Positions 40,445-48,170 of a stretch of 64,000 nucleotides of DNA are shown here, piece after piece. Location: positions 1-64,000 of the forward strand of contig CACJJV010000004.1 of NCBI GenBank assembly GCA_902593845.1. The letters run 5' to 3'. Below the pieces are notes generated by a model that did no database searches, was not told where the DNA came from, and saw only the letters and a program-made list of their open reading frames with translations. The position numbers and the translations under genes were made by a program. This DNA comes from an uncultured Pelagibacteraceae bacterium. GTDB lineage: Bacteria > Pseudomonadota > Alphaproteobacteria > Pelagibacterales > Pelagibacteraceae. The first letter of the stretch is position 1. Every line of letters starts with the position of its first letter.

Positions 40445-41313
40445 TATTTATTTATAGGTTTTATTTTTCCAAGAGGTCTTACCTTTTTTAGACCCTCAGC
40501 TACAATTATATCCCCCGCAGTTAAGCCTGAAATTATTTCAATGTTACTATCGCCTCTAAGGCCAGTTTTTACCTCAGTTTTGTTTGCAATATTTTCTGCA
40601 TTGATTTTGTAAACATATGTTTTATCGCCTTCTATCATCACACTCGTATCGGGTACACTTAAAGAATTTCTCAAATCAAATTTAACTTTTACCTCTAAAA
40701 GTGAACCTGAAATTAATTCTAAATTTTCATTTTTCACTTTTATTCTTGATAATAAACTTCTGGTATCTGCATTTATTCTGCTTGAAACAAAATCTATTTC
40801 ACCTGAAAAAGTTTTATCTTTAAAACTAGATAAGGTCACTTCAACTGGAAGACCTTTTTTTATAAATGTAGAATAACTCTCTGGAATTTTAATATCTGAG
40901 TAAATTACTGAGTTATCATCAAGTGTAATGATAAATATGTTATTTGAAACAAGAATATCTTCAGTTAAACCTGTGTAGCCAAGAACTCCACTGTATGGAG
41001 CCAATATATCCCCACTTTTTAATTTAATTAAAACCTCTCCTTTTTTAACAAAATTTTTAAGCTTTAAATCCTCAAAAAGATCATCTTTTTTAATCTTAAA
41101 AGTTTTTGATTTTTTAGAAATTGCTGTACCGTAAGTTTCTATTTGCTCAGAGAATTCTTTTTCAATAACCTCAGTTACAATTATTCCTGGTGGTGGTATC
41201 TTACTGAATTTTTTTTTAAAATGATTGCCAATCATCGATCTTCCAACAATTACAATTGTAATTATTAAAAAAAACACAAATATTATTGAAATCGTTTTTG
41301 TAGATCTTTTCAT
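40444..41313 (-). CDS. RND efflux membrane fusion protein, short form lacking the alpha-hairpin
   Basis: Periplasmic adaptor of 289 residues, much shorter than the usual 350-400. An N-terminal membrane anchor covers about residues 7-25. The two halves of the lipoyl domain, FVKKGEVLIKLKSGD and ILAPYSGVLGYTGLTED, follow each other directly near residue 102, where most adaptors carry a long coiled-coil hairpin. The beta-barrel (residues about 125-205) and membrane-proximal domains are present. It is coupled to the RND permease. Confidence 0.88.
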   Translation of the reverse strand: MKRSTKTISIIFVFFLIITIVIVGRSMIGNHFKKKFSKIPPPGIIVTEVIEKEFSEQIETYGTAISKKSKTFKIKKDDLFEDLKLKNFVKKGEVLIKLKSGDILAPYSGVLGYTGLTEDILVSNNIFIITLDDNSVIYSDIKIPESYSTFIKKGLPVEVTLSSFKDKTFSGEIDFVSSRINADTRSLLSRIKVKNENLELISGSLLEVKVKFDLRNSLSVPDTSVMIEGDKTYVYKINAENIANKTEVKTGLRGDSNIEIISGLTAGDIIVAEGLKKVRPLGKIKPINK

Positions 41314-41320
41314 ATTAAAT

Positions 41321-42136
41321 TTAAATTAATCCGTATTCGGCCCAAGAGCCATCATATATACAAGGAAGATATTTATCATCAATTAAAGAATAAGCTAGTG
41401 CCAAAACACACGCTGTAACACCTGAACCACATGAAAAAACAATCTTTTTTTGTTCTAAATTTTCAATGCTGGTCTTAAAAATTTTTTTAAGCTCATCTTT
41501 ATTTTTAAAAGTTTTATCCTCATTTAGACAATCATTAAACGGTATACAAAAAGAGTTTTTTATACATCCACTTCTAAGACCTTTCCTGGGCTCAGGGATT
41601 TTACCTTCAAATCTTTCTCTACTTCGAGCATCAATTAATGTGAATATTTTTTCATCTATATTTTGATCAATTGCCTGTTTACTCTTAACAAGATCTTTTC
41701 TCTCGCTACCTTTATAATCTGATTTATCTATATTTGAAATTTCATCAGTCACTTTCTTTTTTTCTTTAAGCCATTTTCTTAAACCACCATTTAAAACATT
41801 TATTAATTTTGGATCATGTCCGTAATAGATAAAATTAAACCAACCACGACATGAGCTTATAACATCTGAATTATCATAAATGACTATTTCATCATTTTTT
41901 TTAATTCCCATATTTGAAACAATTTTATCCCAATTTATTTGGTCAACTAACATATGTGGTAAAGCAGTATCTTTTCTTGAATTTTCATCTATATCAAAAA
42001 AAATTGCGTTAGGTATATGAAGAGATTTATATTCCTCAAATCCCCTTCTTTGTGTTTGAGGCATATGCCAAGAGCAGTCAATAATTTTCACCTTAGTAAG
42101 GTTTTTTTCTAACCAATCAGTTTCAACCAAAGACAT
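41321..42136 (-). CDS. sseA: 3-mercaptopyruvate sulfurtransferase (rhodanese family)
   Basis: Two rhodanese domains in 271 residues. The catalytic cysteine lies in VFSCGSGVTACVLALAY near residue 238, and CGSGVTA is the loop typical of mercaptopyruvate rather than thiosulfate sulfurtransferases. The first domain has VSTDWLE-like VETDWLEKNL and HIPNAIFFDID. It transfers sulfur from 3-mercaptopyruvate to thiols or cyanide. It lies next to msrA, 1 base apart. Confidence 0.9.
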   Translation of the reverse strand: MSLVETDWLEKNLTKVKIIDCSWHMPQTQRRGFEEYKSLHIPNAIFFDIDENSRKDTALPHMLVDQINWDKIVSNMGIKKNDEIVIYDNSDVISSCRGWFNFIYYGHDPKLINVLNGGLRKWLKEKKKVTDEISNIDKSDYKGSERKDLVKSKQAIDQNIDEKIFTLIDARSRERFEGKIPEPRKGLRSGCIKNSFCIPFNDCLNEDKTFKNKDELKKIFKTSIENLEQKKIVFSCGSGVTACVLALAYSLIDDKYLPCIYDGSWAEYGLI

Positions 42137-42137
42137 G

Positions 42138-42581
42138 CTATCTCTTTTCCAAGTATTTTTGATGATATTCCTCAGCTGGACAGTAATTTTTTAGTAAAGA
42201 TATTTTTGTTACAACTTTTCCAGATAAACGTTCATTGACTTCATTTAATACCTTCTCAGCTATCATTTTTTGATTGTCATTCAGATAAAATATTTCACTT
42301 CTATACTGAGTTCCAAAATCTGGTCCTTGAGAATTTAAAGTAGTTGGATCATGAATTTGAAAAAATATTTTTAAAATTTTTTCGTATGTGATAATTTTTT
42401 CATCAAAATCTAACTTTACCACTTCAGCATGATTTGTATTGCCAGTGCAAACTTCTTTATAAGTGGTGATAGAGCTATTACCTCCACAGTAGCCAACTTC
42501 TGTTTTGATTATGCCATCTATTTTACTGAATTTAATTTCAGGTCCCCAAAAACATCCAAGTGCTAAAACAGCTATTTCCAT
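42138..42581 (-). CDS. msrA: Peptide methionine-S-sulfoxide reductase MsrA
   Basis: Repairs S-epimers of methionine sulfoxide in proteins. The catalytic motif GCFWG is at residues 9-13, followed by VGYCGG near 31-36 and HAEVVKLDFD. The end CPAEEYHQKYLEK matches the family C-terminus. At 147 residues it is a short form. It may share a transcript with sseA. Confidence 0.94.
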   Translation of the reverse strand: MEIAVLALGCFWGPEIKFSKIDGIIKTEVGYCGGNSSITTYKEVCTGNTNHAEVVKLDFDEKIITYEKILKIFFQIHDPTTLNSQGPDFGTQYRSEIFYLNDNQKMIAEKVLNEVNERLSGKVVTKISLLKNYCPAEEYHQKYLEKR

Positions 42582-42616
42582 TGAATAAGATTTAATTTAA
42601 TTTACAAATTATTCAT

Positions 42617-43426
42617 ATGCTAAGTAAAAATCAATTGGGATTTTTGTACATGTTTTTGTCTATTTGTGCATTTTCATTAATGGATTTAATTGTAAAGTGG
42701 TCTGTAGATTATCCTATTGGGCAAGTTTTGTTTTTTAGAGGTTTTTTTGGAATAATCTTTTATTTTTTTATAATTCCAAAAGAAAGATTTCATAATTTTT
42801 ACAAAACTCAACGACCAGGATTGCATGCTTTAAGATGCGGCTCAGGATTAATAGCTCTAATTGCGATATTTATTGCTTTAAGGCAGCTGCCATTAGCAAC
42901 TGTTGTAAGTATTTCTTTCGCTGCTCCAATATTTACAACAATATTATCTATTTTTCTATTAAATGAAAAGGTTGGAATTTTTAGGTGGTTAGCAGTGATC
43001 ATAGGCTTTGTTGGAATTCTCATAATTACAGAACCTGGCATCACTGAATTAAATATTTATTATATTTTTCCAATTATATTTTGTTTTTCCTTAGCAATTA
43101 CATTACTAAGTTTTTTAACTATCCCTCAGGGCTGGGTTATGCCTACTTTAAATCATTTCATACTTTTATCTTTGATAGGTATTTTTGGAGGTGTTGCAAA
43201 CTTGTGGTTAAGTCAATCATATAAATTTTCAGAGGTTTCTTTAGTAACTCCCCTTAAATATTTGGCTTTAGTTTTCGCTATCATATTTGGATATTTCATT
43301 TGGGACGAGATACCAACTTTTAAAACGTTAATAGGGGCTTTATTAGTAATTGTTTCAACACTTATAATTTTTAGAAGAGAGATTTATAGGAAAAAAATTA
43401 TAACATCCAGGTCAATAAATGACTAA
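42617..43426 (+). CDS. DMT superfamily (EamA) transporter
   Basis: Membrane protein of 269 residues with about ten hydrophobic segments in two EamA repeats. FRGFFGIIFYFF, RQLPLATVVSISFAAPIF near residue 95 and SEVSLVTPLKYLALVFAIIF near residue 205 are typical of the group. Substrate unknown. The next gene starts 8 bases before its stop. Confidence 0.85.
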   Translation: MLSKNQLGFLYMFLSICAFSLMDLIVKWSVDYPIGQVLFFRGFFGIIFYFFIIPKERFHNFYKTQRPGLHALRCGSGLIALIAIFIALRQLPLATVVSISFAAPIFTTILSIFLLNEKVGIFRWLAVIIGFVGILIITEPGITELNIYYIFPIIFCFSLAITLLSFLTIPQGWVMPTLNHFILLSLIGIFGGVANLWLSQSYKFSEVSLVTPLKYLALVFAIIFGYFIWDEIPTFKTLIGALLVIVSTLIIFRREIYRKKIITSRSIND

Positions 43427-44054
43427 AGTACCCAAATATTGGAATAAGGCAAAAAAATATTTATCTAAAAAAGATCAAACTCTTTCTAAGTTAATTAAAA
43501 GTTACGAAAGTCCTTCAGAAACTGTTTTAACTTCAAGGAGAGATATTTTTTTTTCGTTATGCAAGAGTATAATTGGACAACAAATAAGTGTTGCAGCAGC
43601 GAATTCCGTCTTTTTAAAATTTAAAAAAAAATGTAAAAATAAAGTTAACGCAAAAACAGTATCTAGACTGACCTTCGCTCAATTGAAAAGCTGTGGATTA
43701 AGTAGACAGAAGGTATTAGGCATAAAGAGTTTAGCGAAGCAAACAATTGAGAAAACATTTAATCCTAAATTGATTGATAAGATGTCTGATGAGGAGGCCA
43801 TAAGTTATTTATCACAATTAAGACAAATAGGAAGATGGTCAGCTGAAATGATTTTATTATTCACATACAATAGATCAAATATTTGGCCAATTCAGGACAT
43901 TGGTCTTCTAAGAGCTATTTCTAAAAATTATAAAAAAAAATATTTACCACCCGATAGATTTGTATCGCTATTAAAAAAAAGGTTTAGTCCTTATTGTTCT
44001 GTGGCCACGTGGTATTTATGGAGAAGCATAGATCCTGAGCCTATTCAATATTAA
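43419..44054 (+). CDS. DNA-3-methyladenine glycosylase (AlkA-type, HhH-GPD)
   Basis: Removes alkylated bases from DNA. In 211 residues the HhH-GPD core shows IGQQISVAAANSVFLKF, the hairpin LRQIGRWSAEMILLF near residues 130-145 and the catalytic aspartate in WPIQDIGLLRAI. The C-terminal YCSVATWYLWRSID is the typical GPD-family end. It lacks the N-terminal AlkA domain of E. coli and is the compact bacterial form. Convergent with the DUF1330 gene, overlapping it by 14 bases. Confidence 0.9.
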   Translation: MTKVPKYWNKAKKYLSKKDQTLSKLIKSYESPSETVLTSRRDIFFSLCKSIIGQQISVAAANSVFLKFKKKCKNKVNAKTVSRLTFAQLKSCGLSRQKVLGIKSLAKQTIEKTFNPKLIDKMSDEEAISYLSQLRQIGRWSAEMILLFTYNRSNIWPIQDIGLLRAISKNYKKKYLPPDRFVSLLKKRFSPYCSVATWYLWRSIDPEPIQY

Positions 44055-44340
44055 ACCCCTCAACCACTTGCATGTGTCTTTTGGTAGTTTTTTTTGCTAC
44101 TGCCCAACTATCTTGATATTCTTTAGAAGAGTGACACTCTAATGCTTTGGCATAACTTGGAAATTCCCATACAACAGTTCTAGTAAAATCATCACCGTTA
44201 AAAGTGTCATGCTTACCACCTCTTATTAATGGCACACCACCGTAACTTTTGATAACTGGTGTAGCTAGCTCTGAATATTTTTTTAGATTTTCTTGATTAT
44301 CTATTTTAAAATATAAACTAACCCAATATCCTTTTTTCAT
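44041..44340 (-). CDS. DUF1330 family protein
   Basis: A small ferredoxin-like-fold protein of 99 residues from the chosen start. KKGYWVSLYFKI and the closing RTVVWEFPSYAKALECHSS are characteristic of DUF1330, whose role is unknown. The frame is open nine codons further upstream. ATG 44340 was taken because it lies one base beyond the GT17 stop and begins at the conserved MKKGYWV. Confidence 0.82.
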   Translation of the reverse strand: MKKGYWVSLYFKIDNQENLKKYSELATPVIKSYGGVPLIRGGKHDTFNGDDFTRTVVWEFPSYAKALECHSSKEYQDSWAVAKKTTKRHMQVVEGFNIE

Positions 44341-44341
44341 T

Positions 44342-45238
44342 TCAATCAATCCATTCTTTATAATCATTTAAGTTATCTTGCAAAAATTTTGGCAACTTGT
44401 TTGATGGATATTTCTCAAGTTTGCTACCATCACCAATTTTGTTTACTCTTTTATCAACTTTTAGATCATAAATAGCTTGTTTATTTTTTATTAAATCGTT
44501 TATTTCCTTAACAGATAAAGGATTTTCATCAAATTCTCTATGATGGAGATATGATTTGAGTTTAAATTCAATTTCGGAGGCAGTTTTTAAATTAGAAAAG
44601 TGCCATCCACCGTTAGGTATGATTTTGATGTTGATATATTTTGTATCAGAAAAAAAAGTATCTAATCTGTAAAAGGGGTATTTTCTATCTTTTATATTTC
44701 TTAACCATTGAGGTGATTTGAGAAATTTTTTTCTACATCCTTTTGTACCAGTCCAATCAAGATTTGGTAATTTAAGATTAAATTTATAATAAAACATATC
44801 TTGTTTAAAAAGAAGAATCTTTTCGTTTATTTTTGTTAAATCTAATTTTTCTAAATTTGGAATTTCGTCAACATCCGAAATTAAAATAATGTCATCATCT
44901 TTTGCTAAATCTAAACCTTTTAAGATGTAATTTCTTTGACCGTTTTCTCTATAATTGGCATTAGTAATATATTTCCAAGACTTTAAACCATCATCATCTT
45001 TTTCATTAACCTGGTTTTTTTTTATTTCTGGTGGTTCCTCGTCATAAGTAATATAGATAATTTTATCTTTAAATTTATCAAATTTTTGATGGTTAAACTT
45101 TAATTCTCTTTTATCTCCTTTATGTGTAAATGAACTTTCGACTATCACAAAATAATCTACATATTTGTTTAAAATATTTAGCCTTAATTCTAAAACTGTT
45201 TGTTCATCGAAATACATAAAACAATCAAAAATTTTCAT
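44342..45238 (-). CDS. Glycosyltransferase family 17 protein
   Basis: 298 residues of GT17 type (relatives of beta-1,4-mannosyl-glycoprotein beta-1,4-N-acetylglucosaminyltransferase). MKIFDCFMYFDEQTVLELRL at the start, YFVIVESSFTHKGD, RENGQRNYILKGL and the metal-binding ISDVDEIPN are family landmarks. GWHFSNL is near residue 213. Bacterial members probably decorate surface polysaccharide; the acceptor is unknown. It is the only GT17 here and stands apart from other envelope genes. Confidence 0.82.
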   Translation of the reverse strand: MKIFDCFMYFDEQTVLELRLNILNKYVDYFVIVESSFTHKGDKRELKFNHQKFDKFKDKIIYITYDEEPPEIKKNQVNEKDDDGLKSWKYITNANYRENGQRNYILKGLDLAKDDDIILISDVDEIPNLEKLDLTKINEKILLFKQDMFYYKFNLKLPNLDWTGTKGCRKKFLKSPQWLRNIKDRKYPFYRLDTFFSDTKYINIKIIPNGGWHFSNLKTASEIEFKLKSYLHHREFDENPLSVKEINDLIKNKQAIYDLKVDKRVNKIGDGSKLEKYPSNKLPKFLQDNLNDYKEWID

Positions 45239-45286
45239 AATGACTTTTTAATCTTTTTTAATTTTTTTTATATGATAAAAAAATCT

Positions 45287-45805
45287 ATGGCAGATAAATT
45301 AATAGTTAGTTTTGAAGAATATATCAAAATAGTTGAAAAATTAGCTATTGAAATTCATAAAAATTATAAACCTACAGTTTTAGTTGGAATAATGAGAGGA
45401 GCAGCACCTATAATTGATATTCTTTCAAGGATTCTAAAACTCCCAATAGCTTATATTGTCATTCAAAGTTATACTGGAAAAGGATTAGAAGACCAACAAG
45501 GCCAACTAATGTTTGCTAGAGAAATAAGTTCATTAGCTAAAGAAGAAGATTTCAAAAAAATTCTTTTAATCGATGACTTATCAGACACAGGACTAACACT
45601 TAATAAAAGTATTGAGTGGTTAAAAGGTTACGAACCAACAAAAAAATTTATTAAAGAAATTAAAACTGCTTGTTTATGGAAAAAAAAATCATCTTCTTTT
45701 GAGCCAGACTTTTGTCCAATTAAATTAGATTCAGATCCTTGGATCGTTCAGCCCACAGAACATTATGAAGAACTTTCTATTGAAGAAATTATAAAAAGAA
45801 ACTAG
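45287..45805 (+). CDS. Purine (hypoxanthine/xanthine-guanine) phosphoribosyltransferase
   Basis: Salvages purine bases with PRPP. The PRPP-binding loop is ILLIDDLSDTGLTL, and GIMRGAAPIIDIL near residue 35 is the conserved loop region. The protein resembles Gpt-type enzymes more than Hpt, with WIVQPTEHYEEL near the end. The frame is open to 45200, but that would overlap the divergent GT17 gene. ATG 45287 gives MADKLIVSFEEY, aligning with known starts; ATG 45272 is also possible. It faces an NCS2 purine permease. Confidence 0.85.
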   Translation: MADKLIVSFEEYIKIVEKLAIEIHKNYKPTVLVGIMRGAAPIIDILSRILKLPIAYIVIQSYTGKGLEDQQGQLMFAREISSLAKEEDFKKILLIDDLSDTGLTLNKSIEWLKGYEPTKKFIKEIKTACLWKKKSSSFEPDFCPIKLDSDPWIVQPTEHYEELSIEEIIKRN

Positions 45806-45835
45806 TTAACGGAGCTAGAAAACTAGCCCCGTTAA
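45806..45835. terminator. Bidirectional terminator hairpin
   Basis: TTAACGG-A-GCTAG, loop AAAA, then CTAGC-C-CCGTTAA gives 12 base pairs with one A-C mismatch. An AT-rich flank follows on each side. It lies in the 37-base gap between the convergent phosphoribosyltransferase and NCS2 permease genes and can serve both strands. Confidence 0.8.
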
Positions 45836-45842
45836 ATTTTAT

Positions 45843-47153
45843 TTAGCTTACAGCAAAACTTACGACACTAAGTACTGCAATCACCCATATTGCTGGAGAA
45901 GTGTTCGAAAATTTTCCAGTAAATATTTTTATCAAAGCGTATGAGACAAATGCTAAAGCAATTCCGTTACTGATACTATAAGTTAATGGCATAGCAATCA
46001 TTGCTAAAATTGCTGGAGCTGACTCAGAGATATCATTCCATTCAATGTCTGTAATATTTCTTATAAATAAAACAGAAACAAATAATAGGGCAGCACCATC
46101 AATTTGTTTTGGTAAACTAGTTGCAAGTGGCGCGAAAAATATACATGCTAAAAACAATATACCTATCACAAGGGAAGTCATTCCAGTTTTACCACCAGCT
46201 TTTACGCCAGCACCAGACTCTACATAACTAGTAACAGTTGTTGTTCCCATCATAGCTCCTGCAACAGTCCCAACGCTATCAGACAACATTGCTTTGTTAA
46301 TGTCTTGAACTTTTCCTTGTTTATCAACTTTGCCTGCAACATTTGCAACAGAAGTTAGTGTTCCAGCTGTATCGAAGAAATCTATAAATAATAAAGTAAA
46401 TATTACTGTAGACATTCCAGCAGTCATAGCAGCGGACAAGTCAAATTCAAAAAGGTATGTCATCGGAGGAGGAGCACTTGCTAGTCCATTAAATTTAGCT
46501 AGACCAGTTGCCCAAGCAACAACACTAAAAAACAAAATACCTATAATGATATTTCCTTTTACATTCATTTTCTCGAGTACAATAATTGCAATAAAAGTTG
46601 CACATCCAAGAAGAACTAATGGGTCACTTAAGTTTCCAAGCTGTACTAATGTTACAGGATTATCAACTACAACTTCCATAATTTGTAGTCCAATAATTGC
46701 AAGAAACAATCCAATACCCGCACCTATTCCTAGTTTTAAACTTTTTGGAATTGAGTTAATTAACCAGGCTCTAATAGGAGTAAGTGATATAATTAAAAAC
46801 AATACCCCTGCAACCAAAACTGCACCAAGAGCTTGTTGTGGCGTATAACCCATGCCAGCACAAACTCCAAAAGCAACAAATGCATTTATACCCATACCTG
46901 GGGCTAGTCCAATTGGCCATGTTTTTCCGTAAAAAGCCATTATAAAACAAGCTAAAGCTGTTGCCAAAATAGTTGCTGTGTACACTGCGCCGAAATCAAA
47001 GAAACCTTTTTCAGGACCGGCGAACTCCCCTGATAAGATGAATGGATTTAAAAACATTATGTAAGCCATTGTTAAGAACGTAGTTGTCCCAGCAATTACT
47101 TCAGTTTTAAAATCTGTTTTATGTTTTTTATATTCAAAATATTTTTCAAGCAT
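45843..47153 (-). CDS. NCS2 family purine permease (AzgA/PbuG type)
   Basis: Membrane symporter of 436 residues from the chosen start, with about 12-14 hydrophobic segments. The N-terminal block VIAGTTTFLTMAYIMFLNP, GMGINAFVAFGVC, the FFDTAGTLTSVA motif and GTTTVTSYVESGAGV mark the AzgA-like group that imports adenine, guanine or hypoxanthine. ATG 47153 was chosen over the upstream 47174 because AGGAGG lies 4 bases before it. It is convergent with a purine phosphoribosyltransferase. Confidence 0.92.
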   Translation of the reverse strand: MLEKYFEYKKHKTDFKTEVIAGTTTFLTMAYIMFLNPFILSGEFAGPEKGFFDFGAVYTATILATALACFIMAFYGKTWPIGLAPGMGINAFVAFGVCAGMGYTPQQALGAVLVAGVLFLIISLTPIRAWLINSIPKSLKLGIGAGIGLFLAIIGLQIMEVVVDNPVTLVQLGNLSDPLVLLGCATFIAIIVLEKMNVKGNIIIGILFFSVVAWATGLAKFNGLASAPPPMTYLFEFDLSAAMTAGMSTVIFTLLFIDFFDTAGTLTSVANVAGKVDKQGKVQDINKAMLSDSVGTVAGAMMGTTTVTSYVESGAGVKAGGKTGMTSLVIGILFLACIFFAPLATSLPKQIDGAALLFVSVLFIRNITDIEWNDISESAPAILAMIAMPLTYSISNGIALAFVSYALIKIFTGKFSNTSPAIWVIAVLSVVSFAVS

Positions 47154-47157
47154 GTAT

Positions 47158-47163
47158 CCTCCT
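47158..47163 (-). promoter_or_regulatory. Strong Shine-Dalgarno deciding the NCS2 permease start
   Basis: AGGAGG on the minus strand ends 4 bases before ATG 47153. Few genes in the window have a full-consensus site; the other clear one belongs to hsp20. Confidence 0.8.
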
Positions 47164-47279
47164 ATAAATTGCAAAATATTTGATTCTTTCCTGTTTTACC
47201 CGTCAAAACTAATTCTTATTAACAATTTTCAACTCACAAGTTTATATTTATGCCATAATTAGGTTGTTATTATTAAATT

Positions 47280-47585
47280 ATGAAAAAAATTAAGATCTCA
47301 ATTCTAAGTGTATTTATAATATTTTCTTTATTAGGTTGTCAGAAAATTAAGCAAAAAACTGACGCTATTGTTGAAAAGGAAAATAAAAAATTAAGTGCAT
47401 TTATAGGTAAGTCCTCTCAGGATTTAAAAAGCAGCTTAGGTAGTCCAGATGAAGATTTTAAAAATGAAAAAGGAAATTTAGTTTTAGTTTATAACACAAA
47501 AAAATACGGAATACCTTGCGAAAGAAGGTTCGAAGTAAACGCAAAATTGATTGTTATTGGATTTGTTTCTAACGGTTGCTTTTGA
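47280..47585 (+). CDS. Small lipoprotein, unknown function
   Basis: 101 residues with an N-terminal signal and lipobox (FSLLGCQKI, cysteine at residue 20). A linker rich in lysine follows, then a compact domain with FIGKSSQDLKSSLGSPDED resembling the GxS--dl---lG-P pattern of SmpA/OmlA-like folds, and two further cysteines (IPCERRF and SNGCF). Probably anchored in the periplasm. It stands alone, divergent from the NCS2 gene, with a hairpin directly after the stop. Confidence 0.75.
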   Translation: MKKIKISILSVFIIFSLLGCQKIKQKTDAIVEKENKKLSAFIGKSSQDLKSSLGSPDEDFKNEKGNLVLVYNTKKYGIPCERRFEVNAKLIVIGFVSNGCF

Positions 47586-47590
47586 TTACC

Positions 47591-47611
47591 TGCGGAGAAT
47601 TTATCTCCGCA
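47591..47611. terminator. Terminator-like hairpin between lipoprotein and hsp20 genes
   Basis: TGCGGAGA, loop ATTTA, TCTCCGCA: an 8-base-pair perfect, GC-rich stem in a 38-base gap between convergent genes. There is no strong T-tract on either side, so it may act by blocking readthrough or protecting 3' ends. Confidence 0.65.
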
Positions 47612-47623
47612 AGCAAGGTATAC

Positions 47624-48070
47624 TTATTTAATTTCAATAAGTTTTCTTTTTTTATGCTCTGGAACAATCCTCTCACAAGATATTGTTAAAAGACCATCTT
47701 TTAATTCAGCACCATTAACTTTCACATCATCAGCTATAGTAAATGATCTGGCAAATTGTCTTTGAGAAATACCTTTGTGAATTATTTCTCCATCAGCATT
47801 ATTATTTTCAGATTTATTAACTTGTTTAGTTCTTACAGTTAATAAATTATCTTCAAACTCAACTTCAACATCGTTTTTATTAAAACCAGCTAAAGCAACT
47901 TCAATTGCATAGTTATCCTTACCAGTTTTTCTGATGTTATAAGGCGGGTAGTTTGACTGCATAGTCAAAGAACCATTACCAAGCATATTTTCAAATTGGT
48001 CAAACATATCGTCAAAACCAATTGAAAAAGGTCTTAGTGAGTTGAATATAGATAAATCCTTACTTGTCAT
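47624..48070 (-). CDS. Hsp20 family small heat-shock protein
   Basis: ATP-independent holdase chaperone of 148 residues, IbpA-like. The N-terminus has FSIGFDDMFDQFENML. The alpha-crystallin domain runs from about residue 40 (YPPYNIRKTGKDNYAIEVAL) to 135 and contains the GxL-type motif GAELKDGLLTISCE. A sigma32-type promoter, a structured leader and a full AGGAGG precede it, indicating heat control at two levels. Confidence 0.95.
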   Translation of the reverse strand: MTSKDLSIFNSLRPFSIGFDDMFDQFENMLGNGSLTMQSNYPPYNIRKTGKDNYAIEVALAGFNKNDVEVEFEDNLLTVRTKQVNKSENNNADGEIIHKGISQRQFARSFTIADDVKVNGAELKDGLLTISCERIVPEHKKRKLIEIK

Positions 48071-48126
48071 AATATCCTCCTTTGTTAAGCAAGTTTATTT
48101 ATTGTTAGCCCCATTAGGCGACCAAC
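48071..48126 (-). promoter_or_regulatory. ROSE-like RNA thermometer in the hsp20 leader
   Basis: The leader folds into a first hairpin (48126-48104, GUUGGUCGCC / GGGGCUAAC with loop UAAU, containing G-U pairs and a G-G mismatch). The second small hairpin pairs UUGCU (48092-48088) with AGGAG (48081-48077) across a 6-base loop. UUGCU opposite AGGAG with a central G-G is the conserved core of alphaproteobacterial ROSE thermometers, which mask the ribosome binding site at low temperature. Recognised by eye; folding and homology search would test it. Confidence 0.65.
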
Positions 48127-48132
48127 ATTATT

Positions 48133-48161
48133 TATATGGGAATTATTTGTTTTTTTTCAAG
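48133..48161 (-). promoter_or_regulatory. Sigma32 (RpoH) heat-shock promoter of hsp20
   Basis: On the minus strand CTTGAAA (48161-48155), 14 bases, CCCATATA (48140-48133). This matches the RpoH consensus CTTGAAA-N(11-15)-CCCCATNT closely. The predicted start, 7 bases downstream near 48126, is the first base of the leader hairpin. Confidence 0.85.
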
Positions 48162-48170
48162 ATATCAAAT

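Noticed and set aside
46330-46848. 172-codon plus-strand frame opposite the NCS2 permease
   Set aside because: It lies wholly antisense to a strongly conserved gene and its product resembles no protein family; a shadow frame.
47154-47279. A purine riboswitch before the NCS2 permease
   Set aside because: The spacer shows none of the conserved purine-aptamer junction or loop sequences and no three-way-junction pairing that I can find.
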